Below, piece after piece: positions 1 to 11,819 of a stretch of DNA of 52,169 nucleotides; position 1 is the first letter of the stretch; every line of letters starts with the position of its first letter. The position numbers and the translations under genes were made by a program. The notes beneath the pieces are model-generated. The model did no database searches and had not been told where the DNA came from. It saw nothing but the letters and a program-made list of their open reading frames with translations. Source of the stretch: Clavulina sp. PMI_390 (Eukaryota; Basidiomycota; Agaricomycetes; Cantharellales; Hydnaceae); NCBI GenBank assembly GCA_015039315.1, contig WIDE01000143.1, positions 1 through 52,169 on the forward strand. Reading direction: 5' to 3'.

Positions 1-116
1 CCTTCCAGCGGGCGTCAGTGCTCTCGATACTTGTCCGACGTGAAGCGTAATGCGTCCTGCTGTCACTATTCTTCACTGCCACCCTCCTAGGCGCACGAGT
101 TGAACTTAACCAATGT

Positions 117-2151
117 ATGCTTCCGAAAGGAGCCGCGTGTTTCCAGTGTCGCAAGCGTAAAGAGGTGCGAAGTTGACATGCTGGATTCGATCTATTCTCC
201 ATGTAACTACACCCCTTCACTGATACTTGATATCATGTCTTCCTGCTCCCTATCTATTTAGAAATGCGATGGCTTGAAGCCGTCCTGTTCTCGCTGCTGG
301 TGGGGTGGCACAGAATGTGTCTACGCCACTGGTATAGCAAGGCGACGACTCACAAACATGCTAGAAATTCGTGCGATGGAACTGGAGCAAATGATCCACA
401 AAATGACCATAATTTCTACGCATGAGTTATCTTTGGCATCTGCTAGACTATTAGCACGAATCAGGGGTTTAGGGGACGCAGCAGGTGTTAAACGGACATT
501 CATTGCGACTCATCACGAGTTGGCAGCGCCTAACTTTCTTCCCCAAAATGCTCTGTCTCAACATCAGTTGACCTCGTCTGACTGGGGGGAATTTGGTACG
601 CTACCGCTTGCATCCTCGCTGCACCTGTGGGTATCATCCTTATGAGGCTTGACGGACCGTTTGCTCATCACCATAAAATAGCATCAGCGTATTCCTACAG
701 CATCGCGAGCAATTTTATATTTTCATTGACGTTCCTGGCTTCATTAGCCGCGTTTCCCTTCCTCCCTCTCATCTAGAATCCATTCAACCTTGCCTATTGA
801 ACGCTTGCTACCTGGGAGCATGCTCCAAAGCTGGTGGGGAACTGAAACTCCTAGAACCCTACTTTCTTCGGCGTACTCGGCACTTCCTTGACCAGGCCCT
901 TATGTTTGTGGACCGCATCACCGACTTCCTACGAGCCAGTCTCATCCTGGGGTGTTACCTTGCAAGAAAGCAGCGAATGAAGGAATGCTTCAGCATCCTC
1001 GGTGCCGCTACGCAACTTGCATCGGCCTGCGGCCTAAGCAAAGCTAATGGAACTAGCGACTCCGATCCGGCTCAATATCTCCTCCCCCAAGCCAAAGATG
1101 CGGCGGAAGCCGTAGATAGGATTCGGCTTGCGCACTCATTCTATCTTATGGACCATATGTCACCTGTACTAGGAGGACCCGCCTCTTCATTTCCTTATGA
1201 TGGCCGATGGGTCATGACAGTAAAGGATGCTTCAATCAATTATCAATATAGCGAGGTAAGCATTGTTACTCAAATACTCTCGGCTTTCGTTGGTTCTCAC
1301 TAATTGTATAGGGAACGGCCCTGGACGAGAAGCATCTCTCAGAGCTTTGGCGTTCCCATGGGCACCTCAAAGTTGCCTTAGCGAGAACGTTAGATCAAGT
1401 GATGAGCTTTGCTCGATCCTGTCATGGTATGGCACCTTACATTGTATTCGATCTTTCACCTTAATAGCCTTGCTTCTCATTAGAGAGGGGATCCAATGGT
1501 TCCGACCATGAATATACTATGTTGGCGGCACAAATCAGCTCCCAGTGCACCGCGCTCCCTCCATTATGCGACGCACAGGGTCATCGGTCTCAAGAAGATG
1601 AGGGGGCCTTTAAACCCGATATGCTTCCCGCTTACATGGCCATGCATGGAAACGGATTGCTTTTGCACACAGTATATGCCAGCAAGGACCCTGAGGCAAG
1701 GAGGCAGATGCTCAAGTGTATAGATGCGATTTTTGGACTCTGCGAGACCATCCAGAGGCACGGGCTCCTTCGCGGGGTGCAATCCTGCTTGCTAATTGCG
1801 GTACCTGGCGCTCCTTACCTCTCCACCTCTATGCAAGCTAACTTCGTATCTGTAGATGCATATGATGAATGCTACCCGGGTAGTCGCTCATGAATTACAG
1901 CGATCTGAAGCAAAGGCGAATGCAAGGCTTTCGACCAACTATTGCAACCTAATAGACCTATTCCTTGACATCATTGACGATATAACCTTACTGAGCCCAA
2001 CCTTGGGTACGTATCCGATACTATACAGGTTCAGGTCCCGTATATGGCTGATACTTCTTTCCGGTTGTGGGTCTTTCGCCTAGCTGATTCTCCATTGCTA
2101 CTCAAAGACTCCCTCACGGCCGCAGTGAACTCGTTGATAACTACCTACTAG
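117..2151 (+). CDS. TF1: Zn2Cys6 fungal transcription factor, array copy 1
   Basis: Predicted nuclear DNA-binding regulator of the fungal Zn(2)Cys(6) class. Seven exons fit: 117-164, 262-626, 682-1255, 1312-1426, 1484-1800, 1856-2006 and 2084-2151, giving 545 residues. The zinc cluster uses Cys 8, 11, 18, 25, 28 and 35 (spacing C-x2-C-x6-C-x6-C-x2-C-x6-C), and intron 1 falls just before the third Cys codon pair. A helix rich in Leu/Glu (about residues 50-85) is a likely dimerisation coiled coil. Residues of about 140-330 match the fungal-specific TF (middle homology) domain, with the family block LNACYLGACS and the F-L-D-Q-A-L-M-F helix. The start at 117 is chosen because it aligns with the short exon 1 of the other copies. 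This copy lacks the WLPIYP-like block found in exon 2 of several paralogues. Target genes cannot be inferred. Confidence 0.9.
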
Positions 2152-2743
2152 TATCCCTAAGCCATTTCATCGCGCACTTGAGCCACCCAACCTCCACAAT
2201 CCAAACCATACGCACTTCCCCACCGTACGGTTCCATTAATTTTCTTCTCACTCTGCTCCTACTTGGTTCATCGAACATCGAAAAATCCTAGCATCTGTTC
2301 CGGGTCTACATTCTCATCCTCCTAGAACCTCCCTTGCGGCTTCCGCCGTCAAACATTGTAGAATCGAATAGTAATATCACGAAAAAATGTCCCATGTATA
2401 AGTTGGGCTTCCGTCGGAATGACAAGATTTCACTTTGTATCAGAACCTGACCCAAAGAGGGAGGCTAGCAACGCACAAACGCATCAGGAGACCGCGTTGG
2501 CTTACTATAATCGCAGAATATAGGGTACCAATTGTCCTCAGTTCCTCATTCATCTTATCAATCAGCCGCGACTAACAGCCGGCGTTCGATGACGCGAGGC
2601 CGAAGATACTCAAATCCAATAAATTGACATTGTGACGGCTTGGCCCTGTTCAAGCGACGAGTTCCTGGTGTGACAACCTCTGAGTTTCTCATATCGATCC
2701 GTTTCAGCACTAGACTCTTGAGTACCATCTAACTCGAGTCATT
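2152..2743. other. Intergenic TF1-TF2
   Basis: 592 bases that should hold the TF1 3' end and the TF2 promoter. No coding frame, RNA gene or clear repeat seen. Confidence 0.5.
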
Positions 2744-4814
2744 ATGGAGATGATCGCTAAGGGGGCCGCATGTTTCCGGTGTCGTAAGCGCAAACGGGTG
2801 CGAATACACTCCCCTACCTTACTCTGTTGTCTGTCCACTATGCAACCTCATTGGCTGACCCTCACCTTGCTTCCTCTCACTCATTCAGAGATGCGATGGC
2901 TTAAAGCCGATCTGTTTGCGCTGCCGGGAGTGCCACGAAGAGTGTGTTTACCCTGCTGGAATAGCTCGACGACAAACACAGATGGACGTTTTAGAAGCTC
3001 GTGCCCTAGAGCTGGAGAGAAGGATCCACAAGCTGATCCTTGGTTCCGCACACGACCTACCCTTAGTTTCTGCCAAACTCTTGGCCCGAATAAAGGGCTT
3101 GAAGAATGTCGTCGACCAAAGGCAATCACAAGCTCGAACCCATCCTACTGTGTCTCCGCAAGAATACTGCCTTCCATCTCACAAAGTTTTGATCCGCCAC
3201 CAACTGATTTCTTATGAGTGGCTTGGGTTTGGCGATCTCCCCGCTGCAACATCACGCCATCTGTGAGTGGCATCTCTTGTAGGTTGTAGAACCGTTCATT
3301 GACCGATTTATGACAGAATCGACCTACTCCTACCGCATTGGCCTCACTTTTGTTTTTTCATTGATCTTCACAAGTTCCTTGAATGCGTCAACCTTCCTCC
3401 CCCACATCCGGACTCGATCCACCCTTGCTTGCTGAACGCTTGCTACCTCGCTGCTTGCTCTAGAAGCGAAGGGGAGTTGACCTCCCTTGAGCCTTACTTT
3501 CTTCGTCGTACTCGGCACTTTCTTGATCAGGCTCTCATGTTTGCAGACCGAATCACACACTTCCTATGGGCCAGCGTTATTTTGGGCTGCTATTTTGCCA
3601 TGAAACGACGCTTAGAAGAATGCTTTTCAGTTACAGGCGCCGCTACACACCTTGCGTTTGCCTGTGGGCTCAGCGCCCCCCAAGGTCCCGAGGCCGATGG
3701 GACTGACGGGCGTGACCAGACAGCCCACCTTCTATCTCTACCCAAGGACGAGGCAGAAACCCTGGATCGAATCAGGCTTGCCCATGCAATTTTCCTCATG
3801 GATCATCTTGTGCCCGTCTTGGGTGGGCCCCCATCTTCGTTCCCTTTTGATCCTCGCTGGACGATGACTCCAAAAGAAGCTTCGCTCAGATATCAATATG
3901 ATGGGGTAGGGTTGATGCATTGCAATGTCACACTTCTGCGCCATTTTTCATTCATTTCATAGGGGTTAACTGTCGGGGAGAGACAAATGTCGGAACTTTG
4001 GCGCTCCGAGGTGCATTTCAAAGTTCTCTTGACCAGAACAACTGAACGAACCATAGGTTTCGCTCAATACTCTTATGGCATGGAACCCGCATTTTCTTAG
4101 TTGCACAATCGAGCCTAACTACTTTTCCTTATATCTAGAGGGCAGCAGTCAGGGAATTGACGATGAGTACAGCAAGTTGGAAGCGCAGATCAACTCCCAA
4201 CACACCATGATTGCTCCCTTATCGGATACGGTGAAGCTACGATCCCAAGGGCCTCTAAGCACCTTCAACGGCCTAGTTCTTGCCGCCCATATAGCCATGT
4301 ACACAAACGGGATACTTTTACATGCTGTACGGGCTGGTAAGGACTCAGAGGCAAGGATAGGCATGCTCAAGTGTGTCGATGCGGTATTGAGCATCTGCGA
4401 GACGATACGAGAGTATCGACGTTTCCAAAAGGTGGAATATGGTTTAGTAGTCGCAGTGAGTAACCGGTTTTCCTTTCATCCTAAATTGAAGCTACAGGTT
4501 ATACGATTATAGGCGTACATGTTAATTGTCATTCGAGGGGTCGCCCGCGAATTACAACACTCTGAAGCGAGAAGAAACACGGGGGCTTCGACAAACCACT
4601 GCTACGCAATACATCTGTTCCTGGACGTGATTGAAGACATCACTTCATCAAGCCCAGCATGGGGTAAGTTGCTCGCGCGCGGCTGGTAGTCTACCGTTGG
4701 CTGATGCTGCTATGTTCACCATGATCGACTCTACACTTAGCCGACACTCCTTTGCTTCTCAACGACACCCTCATGGCCGCAGTCAACTCCATAATGCTAC
4801 CCACTACTCCTTAA
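2744..4814 (+). CDS. TF2: Zn2Cys6 fungal transcription factor, array copy 2
   Basis: Second intact copy in the same orientation as TF1. Exons: 2744-2797, 2889-3262, 3317-3905, 3963-4077, 4139-4455, 4513-4663 and 4741-4814, giving 557 residues. Zinc-cluster Cys are at 10, 13, 20, 27, 30 and 37, with an extra Cys at 33. Exon lengths 3-6 (589, 115, 317, 151) equal those of most paralogues, which supports the model. The donor of intron 4 at 4078 reads GCATGG where TF1 has GTATGG at the homologous site, so this is either a GC-AG intron or a weakened splice site. The middle homology domain is complete, with blocks LNACYLAACS and ITHFLWASVILGCYF. Exon 6 is diverged: the usual H-M-M-N-A-V block reads Y-M-L-I-V-I. 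Function by family: sequence-specific regulator; target unknown. Confidence 0.87.
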
Positions 4815-5021
4815 TGAATCAATCTTATTATGCTAGGCTACCGGACCTCGCGTTAGGCTAATATGGGAGCGCTACATGGTGCGGCAGTAACTACAAATAG
4901 TGCCTAAGCTACCTTTATGGCTCCCCCGCATATTCAAAAGTATTCACCACGCGGCGGCGGTCTCTACGCGAAGAAATAATGAGGCAACGTAAGCTTCGGA
5001 CTGAACGCCTCTTGTTCCAAT

Positions 5022-5684
5022 GGGCTCAACTGTAGGAGAAGGGCAGTTATCCGAGCTCTGAGAGTCAGATTCATACTTCAAGGTCTCGATGGCAAGGGAA
5101 TATCAGCGGGTATTAAGGTTTTCTCGATCCGCTTATGGTATAATGCGTCAAAACCTGGGCGCCAGGATTCTCTATGCATATGCTTACCACTCGAACCACA
5201 CATAGCACGGAACTATTGTAGCTTTGGCCAGGAATATGCTGAAATGCGTGGAGACGTTGGATGTATGCAAAAGTGTGCAGGCAAACAAACGCTTGCAAAG
5301 AGGCCAGGCAGGTATGATGAACGTCGTAAGCATCTCAATTCTATTCCTATCTTCATCCTCTCACTCCATATCTGAAGACCCACATGATGAATGCTGTCCG
5401 GGTCGTCTCTCATGAAGTACAGCGCCCTGACGCAAGAGGAAACGCCAGGATGTCTGCGGACTATTGTTCTGCAATTGATGTGTATCTCGACTTCATTGAA
5501 GATATTTGCTCGTCAAGCCCAGCGTGGGGTGAGTATCATACTAACACGTTATGTCTGCTATGACTCATAGTATGAGCTGATACCAGTCTCTCCCTTTCCG
5601 CGGATTTCTCCGAGTCCCGCAGCCAGGACTCCTGCGTTACTGAAAGATGCGCTCGTAGCTGCAGTCAATGGACCGATTACGTAG
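5022..5684 (+). pseudogene. TF3: truncated Zn2Cys6 transcription-factor pseudogene
   Basis: This matches only exons 4-7 of the neighbouring regulators. Exon 4 (about 5023-5137) reads in frame as G-Q-L-S-E-L and then TGA where intact copies have the conserved Trp codon TGG. The acceptor before it is also lost. Only the second half of exon 5 remains (about 5220-5328, block M-L-K-C-V-E-T-L-D-V-C). Exon 6 (about 5391-5529, block HMMNAVRVVSHE) and exon 7 (to the TAG at 5682) are well kept, with usable GTGAGT and AG splice sites between them. The zinc cluster and most of the middle homology domain are absent, so it cannot encode a regulator. It lies about 200 bases downstream of TF2 on the same strand and looks like a decayed tandem duplicate. 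Confidence 0.85.
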
Positions 5685-6110
5685 AGCATAGCTGAGGGGC
5701 TTCATCATGTCTCTGAAGTGACGACTGTGATTGCACTAAATTATCCGGGAGTGTGTCGAGTATTCAACCCTCTCAATAAGACGCTTTGTCAAGGACGATT
5801 TTTCCTTCCCTATTCTCTATTTCCATCTCCTCAAAATCGGTTGACTAATCATAGCTTGCGGATACGATGGTAGACTACGACAAGTCAGAATAACTGAATG
5901 ATATTAACCCAACGTTGTATGTACCCAAAGACTAATACAGGTGTTTTAACTTCTTGGTGCATCACGAAGTAGGGGGTGATATGATATGATTCTCGTAATA
6001 CATGTGGCTGGAGGTTTCTTGTGGAAAATAAATCAACGATTGAGCGGGAGTAAGAATATGTGCAAACAAGCGTGCGGATATGGATCAAGGCATGGCTTGG
6101 AGAGTATAGC
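5685..6110. other. Convergent junction of the two halves of the array
   Basis: 426 bases between the 3' end of TF3 (+) and the 3' end of TF4 (-). No gene seen. This is where gene orientation switches, so it is the likely site of an old inversion or of inverted duplication. Confidence 0.5.
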
Positions 6111-8273
6111 TTAGGCCATGAGTGAGCTTGCTGCAGCACTGAGTGGAGCTTTGAGTAAGAGAGGTGTTTTGGCTAGTAGCGAAAGCACATCAGACAGCCG
6201 CACGGTAGTATTACGTGGATACAACTTACTCCAGGCTGGGTTCAGCAAAGTGATGTCGTCGATGAAATCGAGTAGCAACTCTATAGCATAGCAATTGCTG
6301 GTGGAGACCCTGGCATTTCCTTTCCGACCTGAACGCTGCAGTTCACGAGCGACTATTCGGACAGCATTCATCATATGAGCCTACCAATATGGTAAAATGA
6401 GCGTTTGGAAGAGATCCCCAACACCATTAATAAGCTGCTTACTGCATTTAATAGACCCGACTGGACCCTCCGAAGACGCTTGTTGCCTCGCACGATCTCG
6501 CACACATCCAGTAGCCCTTCCACACACTGGAGCATCTTTCTCCTTGCTTCCACATCTTGATCTGCTCGTACGCTGTGCAGAATCATCCCACTTCCATATA
6601 TCGTGATATGTACTAGTAGCAGGTGGGGATTGAAGTTGCTGACGGCCTCGTGAGCCTGGAGCCCTGTTGGATCGGACAGTGGAGGAATACTCGATTGCTG
6701 AAAGCTAATCTGGGCCGCTAAGGCCGTGTACTCTTCATTGAGGATATTATAGCTTGTCCCTGGTGTTATGGAGATAAAGTTAGGATCGACCTATGACTGA
6801 GACTGTTCAAGAAATTCGTACCAGAGGCGGCGGAGCGAGCAAAGTTCATCACCCGTTCAAAGGTTCTTGCCATTATGACTTTGAGGTGCGTGTCTGAACG
6901 CCAGAACTTTGAAAGTTGTTCTTCGTTCACAAGTGAGGTCTGGTGGGACAAGATGAGTCTTTTGAAGGCTGAGGGAGCCCAGATGCGTTGGAGAACATAC
7001 CTCGCCATACCGATATCTAACTGCAGCTTCTCTTGGAGATAAAGCCCATCGCTCATCGTAAGGAAATGAAGGTTGAGATCCGCATAGGAGTGTCAGTGTC
7101 TGATCCATGAGGTAGAGTGAGTGCGCGAGTTGTATTCTTTCCATCAAACCAGTTGCATCCTTGAGTTGAGGTAGTAGGTATCCTGGGCCGCTAGAGTCGC
7201 TCTTCCCATCCACATTCGGCTTGAAAGGTGCGGTTAGACCACACGCAAAGCCGAAACGGGTAGCGGCGCCAGCAACCGCGAAGCATTCTTGGGACCGCAG
7301 TTCTCTGGCGAAAAAGCATCCCATCGCAACACTAGCCCATAGAAAGTGATTGATTCGGTCTGCAAACATGAGCGATTGTTCGAGGAAATGGCGAGTGCGT
7401 CGAATGAAGTGAGGCTGGAGGGAGGCAAGCAAGCCTCCGCCGCCAGCACAGGCACCGAGGTAACAGGCATTCAATAGGCAAGGGTGGATGGCATCTGGGT
7501 CTGATGGGGGAAGGGAAACACAGTGGAGAAAGTGGGGAACATCAATGAAGAAATAAAACTGGGCGCGATATGGGAGGAACAGATTGATTCTATGACGAGA
7601 GGGCCAATGAAGTAGTTAGCAAGATATTAATTTAGGATCTGTACGGTGATAGAGACGTACAGATGGAGCGATAATTGAGGTGATAACTCCTCTAGCCCTG
7701 TCCACTGATACGAGTTGAGCTGGTGCTCGACCAAGGCTCTTGGTACCACAGAGTTATACCCCTCTGCATTATCTTCGCCTACAATTCGGCCCCCCTGTGG
7801 ACCTGTTTCGTTCTGTTTAGGTTGAGGATATATCGGTAGCCAGGTCGTGTCGAGGGTGGCGGCGATCTGCTTGGGGCGAACAACATCACCCAAGCGGCCG
7901 ATGCGCTCCAGGAGCCTCCCTGACGCCAGGGAGAGATCGTGGGCTGAGGCGAGCATCATCTTGTGAATCTGCAGTTCCAATTCCATTGCCCGAGCTTCTA
8001 GAGCTTCCGTGATTGGACCACGCCGAATAAGACTGCCAGGATATACACATTCTTTGCGACGCTGCTTGCAGCGAGAGCATGTTGGTTTCAGACCATCACA
8101 TTTCTATACCAAGATGAGGTACATTCAGGCGGTGAATTCAACGAATGACACATAGAGAAGTAATATGAGTGGGGAACAGGGCAGAAATATGAAGGGGGAG
8201 GACATGACGTTGCTCGCACCATTTTGAGCTGGCGACACCCCGAGCATGCAGCCCCTTTGGCGAGCATGCTCAT
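6111..8273 (-). CDS. TF4: Zn2Cys6 fungal transcription factor, array copy 4
   Basis: First of eight copies on the - strand. Exons in reading order: 8220-8273, 7661-8103, 7001-7589, 6822-6939, 6443-6759, 6230-6380 and 6111-6172, giving 577 residues. Zinc-cluster Cys are at 10, 13, 20, 27, 30 and 37. The start at 8273 gives exon 1 the 54-base length shared by most copies; an in-frame ATG at 8300 would add nine residues. Exon 2 encodes the coiled-coil helix and the WLPIYP linker block. Exon 3 encodes most of the middle homology domain (LNACYLGACA, NHFLWASVAMGCFF). The basic stretch after Cys13 (R-Q-L-K-M-K) is less basic than in its relatives, so DNA contact may differ. All splice sites are GT-AG. 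Confidence 0.9.
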
Positions 8274-9068
8274 AGTGCCTTCCGCAGTGAGGTTCGACAT
8301 CGCTGCAGTACAGAAATATCAGCTAGCATTGTTACATGGGATCGCGTGGTAAATTGCCTCGATGTCGGTGGCAGTACTAGACGCCCGGCGCGCGGCCCAA
8401 TGTTGCCGCGCCTTTGCCTTTCTGAATTGCACCGGCACTACGGGTTGTGCATTCTATTGCTTTCTCTACAGCATTTACGTCTTGAACCTGCCGAGCGAGT
8501 GGGAATCCGAGCCCTTGCTCTTCAGGTGGCTGGTACGAGCCGCAATTTCGGAGCAAATATTCCTGATAGTCTCTAATAGTGTACTGCCTGATTTGCAAGG
8601 CACCCAAATCCAATCTGTCCGAGAACGAAAGTTCTACTGAGAATGAACACCAAAGGAGCATGATATCGACCGCTCAACCCTCGTCGTCAGGCAATGGACC
8701 GCCCCAACATCGGGTAACTGGTCTTGGTTCGGCCAACGGATGGGCCGAATGGGAAAGGGGCGAAATTATCCGAACTTCAGCTGTCCTATCACTATCAGAT
8801 GACAAGAGGGACATTATCCAAGTGGGAGAGTAGATCCAATATTAAGGCATTCATTCGATAGTCATAAGAACATCCGAAAGAGACGAGACGAATGTAGATT
8901 TTCTCTTCCTTCCCAATCGAACGGCGCAATCCCCCGCGGTCGATTGCGAGATCGCAAAACCAAGGGAAGAACCAACTGAATATTGACATTGGTATGAGAT
9001 ACAGGCCATGTTTGGGAACAAATCGCAGAAACAAACTTCTGGAGAGCTGCAAGTGGCCGGTGACTGAT
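8274..9068. other. Intergenic TF4-TF5
   Basis: 795 bases: promoter side of TF4 and 3' flank of TF5. Small open frames occur but none has family similarity or splice support. Bases of about 9005-9068 are nearly repeated at about 11763-11819, as part of the TF5/TF6 duplication. Confidence 0.5.
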
Positions 9069-11219
9069 TTAGGCAACAAGTGGAGTGACAGCATCCATCA
9101 GAAGATCCTTGACTAACGCAGTCGTCCCAGCTGCAGAAGAGCCAATGCGAAAAGAAAGAGAATCAAATGTTAGACTCGGGGCTCTGTGACAAGTGAAATG
9201 ATACGCACTCCACGCGGGATTGAAAAGTATCAAATCGTCAATAAAGTCGAGGAATAGCTCGATAACATAACAGTCATTAATCAAGAGTCTGATATTCTCT
9301 CGTTGTGCGCCATTTTGTCGGAGTTCATGAGCAACAACTCGTACGGCATTCATCATGTGAATCTGGAGGAATGGGAATAAGCTGCTTGAACGACTTGCAG
9401 AAGTGAAAGGCCATCTTACTCCATTCATCATGCCCGCTTGCACCCTGTGGAGACGCTTGGTCCCTCGGACTTTCTCGCACACATTCACCAGGGCCCGCAC
9501 GCAATGGATCAGTCTTCCCTTGGCCCCCATATCTCGTTCAGCGGGCAAGTTGTGCAGAACAAGTCCACTCCCATATAGCATCATATGGGCAAGAAGCATA
9601 TTTGGGTTGAACGTACTGACTCCTTCCATAGGTTGGAGCCCGCGAGTATCGGATAGTGGAGGAATATTGGACTGTTGGAAGTCAAGATGAGCCGAAAGCA
9701 CCATGTATTCTGCGTCAGAGCCACGTTTGCCGATCACTGGACATGATCAAATGTGGTCAACAGAGAGTGGGTCAGCAGGCAGAGATGGTGTGATAACTCG
9801 TACCACAGGCGAGCCGGGCAAATGTTGTCACTCGGTCCAAGGTTCGTGCCATGGAGACCTTGAGATACAACTCTGAACGCCAAAGGTTAGAGAGACGCTC
9901 TTCGCTAATGAGCGAGCCCTATGCGTTGAATTTCTCAATAATGCGCCATGGCGATGAGGTATTGAAGTTACCTTGCCATAAGGGTACGCGAGGGAAGCTT
10001 CTTTTGGACCCAATTCCCAGCGAGCGTCGTAAGGAAACGACGAAGGTGCTCCACCCAGAATGGGGGTCGTTATATCCATGAGGTAGATCGATTGAGCAAG
10101 CCGAATCCTATCCACGGCTTCTACCTCATTCCTGGGCTCTGGGAGGAGGAATCCAGTGGTACCAAAGTCATTCGTCACGATAGTCCTAGGATCTAGAGGT
10201 AGGACAAGACCACATGCGATCGCGAAGCGGGATGCAGCGCTGGCAACTGTAAAGCACTCTTCTAGCCTTCGTGTCCTGATGAAATAGCACCCCAGGACGA
10301 GGCTAGCCCATAGGAAATGGGTAATCCGGTCTGCAAACATCAAGGCTTGGTCCAAGAAATATCGAGTGCGCTTAACAAAATAGGGCTCCAACGAAGCCAA
10401 AATGCCTCCGCTACTACTGCAGCCAGCAAGGTAGCAAGCATTCAACAGGCAAGGGTGAATGGAATCAGGGTCAGAGGTGGGAAGGGAGGCGCAGTGAAGG
10501 AAGTGGGAAACATCCATGAAGAAATAATAGTGCGAGCGATATGGCAAGAAGAGTTTAATTCTGGAGCGGAAGAGTCGCCAATGAAGAACTTGTCAAGTTC
10601 AGCTCTAGAATAATAGCGAAAGCTCCTACAGTTGGAGCGATAGCAGCGGTGGCACATGCGGCTCATCTAGTCTTGCCCACGAATGTGAGGTCACTTGGAG
10701 CTCCACCATGGCCCTAGAAACCACTGAGGTATACCCTTCAGTACTATCTTGACTTAATATTTGGCCTCGCGACGGTCCAGCTTCGCCTTGTTGAGGATAC
10801 GGGAATATGGGGAGCCACGCTGTATCGACTGTGACCGATCGCTGCGCTGGGCGAATAATATCCACATCATCAAGGTGCCCTATCCGGTCTAATAGTTTGG
10901 TTGAAGCCAATTGAAGGTCGTGCGTGGAGGTAAGTGCAAGCCTATGAAGATTTGTCTCCAGTTGCAGAGCGCGAGCCTCCAGAGTCTCCAAGACCGATGC
11001 ACGCCGATTGACTCTCTTAGCAGGATAAACGCATTCCCTGTGATGGTGCTGGCAGCGAGAGCAGGTTGGTTTCAAACCATCACATTTCTGCACGAGAACG
11101 AAAGGGAATAAGTTTCAATTGGTCAAGGAGTTTGGCAGATGACAAAACCCAAGTGGAGTTAGCACACGTGCCTGTTTGCTATCACGACATCGAACGCAGG
11201 CCGAACTCAGGGCTGGCAT
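9069..11219 (-). CDS. TF5: Zn2Cys6 fungal transcription factor, array copy 5
   Basis: Exons in reading order: 11172-11219, 10630-11087, 9972-10560, 9804-9918, 9420-9736, 9209-9362 and 9069-9130, giving 580 residues. The N-terminus M-P-A-L-S-S-A-C differs from the usual M-S-V-L-A-K-G; cluster Cys are at 8, 11, 18, 25, 28 and 35. Intron 1 appears to use a GC donor (GCACGT at 11171 downward), because only that site keeps the x6 spacing between Cys11 and Cys18. The middle homology domain is complete (LNACYLAGCS, ITHFLWASLVLGCYF). Introns 5 (57 bases) and 6 (78 bases) are multiples of three and free of stops, so the 3' half stays open even if they are retained. TF6 is its closest relative by eye. 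Target unknown. Confidence 0.88.
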
Positions 11220-11480
11220 ATTCGAGTTGATTTCGCGCACGATCAGGCGTCTCAGCAGCGCTAAAGGTTGAGAATGTCATTATGTAGGAGTGATGACAAG
11301 AAAACGCGTCGTTGGTCATCCTGGCAGATTAGCCCAAGTCTCAAATAAGTTGAGTTAGTCAGCAGCGTCATGGTGGGCGCTTCTTACTCGTTCCCACGCC
11401 CGGAACGCGGGCGGTCGTCGCCAATATCAACTGAATAATCAAGCTAATAGGTTGTGATGCTCAGCAGCGTGTAATGAACT
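11172..11480 (-). repeat. 5' part of TF5 duplication unit (exon 1 plus promoter)
   Basis: Exon 1 and about 260 bases upstream of TF5 closely resemble the matching part of TF6 (13943-14250), including the shared stretches GGGCGCTTCTTA and CCTGGCAGATT. The copied unit therefore carried its own promoter. Confidence 0.75.
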
Positions 11481-11819
11481 AACTTGCCCCTAACACTCAT
11501 GCCGGATAGTACTGTAAGAAATCACACAAACTATGTGTCTTCACATGATGCCCACAGCTTACTTCGCCCTATTGATATTTGTGGGAAGCTTTCTTGCGAG
11601 TCGGTGCCCATGAGGGATCATAAGGAAACGAAGTCGAAGCTCTGCATGTCATTGTTTTTCTTTCCTGATCAAAGAGTACAACCCTGCACAATCGGCTACT
11701 GGATCCTAAGACCGGCGGAAAATGGACTTAATCATTTATATGGCTATAGGATACGCGCCAGGTTTAGGAACGAATTGCGGAAACGAACATTGGGGGGCTG
11801 TAAGTGACCGATGACTGAT
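11220..11819. other. Intergenic TF5-TF6
   Basis: 600 bases made of the TF5 promoter copy (to about 11480), a scrap of a further regulator gene (11553-11643, listed separately), and the 3' flank of TF6 (from about 11763), which repeats the TF5 3' flank. No intact gene. Confidence 0.6.
11553..11643 (-). pseudogene. Relic of a Zn2Cys6 regulator: exon 3/intron 3 fragment
   Basis: About 90 bases that align closely with TF8 at about 18287-18376. They include the intron-3 donor region, the Y-Q-Y-G-E end of exon 3, and the F-V-S-L-S-L/S-F-P-Y-D coding stretch before it (shared run GGGATCATAAGGAAACGAAG). No other part of a gene is recognisable around it. It sits between the two TF5/TF6 duplication units, so it is probably left from an extra copy lost or cut up by unequal recombination. 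Confidence 0.7.

Noticed and set aside
8346..8833. Overlapping open frames on both strands between TF4 and TF5
   Set aside because: Compositionally chance-like, no similarity to the array, no splice partners.
9403..9690. 95-codon antisense frame over TF5 exon 5
   Set aside because: Shadow of the conserved coding exon on the other strand; the same kind of shadow occurs in other copies.
11152..11171. GT donor alternative for TF5 intron 1 (GTGCTA a few bases downstream)
   Set aside because: It would break the C-x6-C spacing of the zinc cluster and the reading frame of exon 2.
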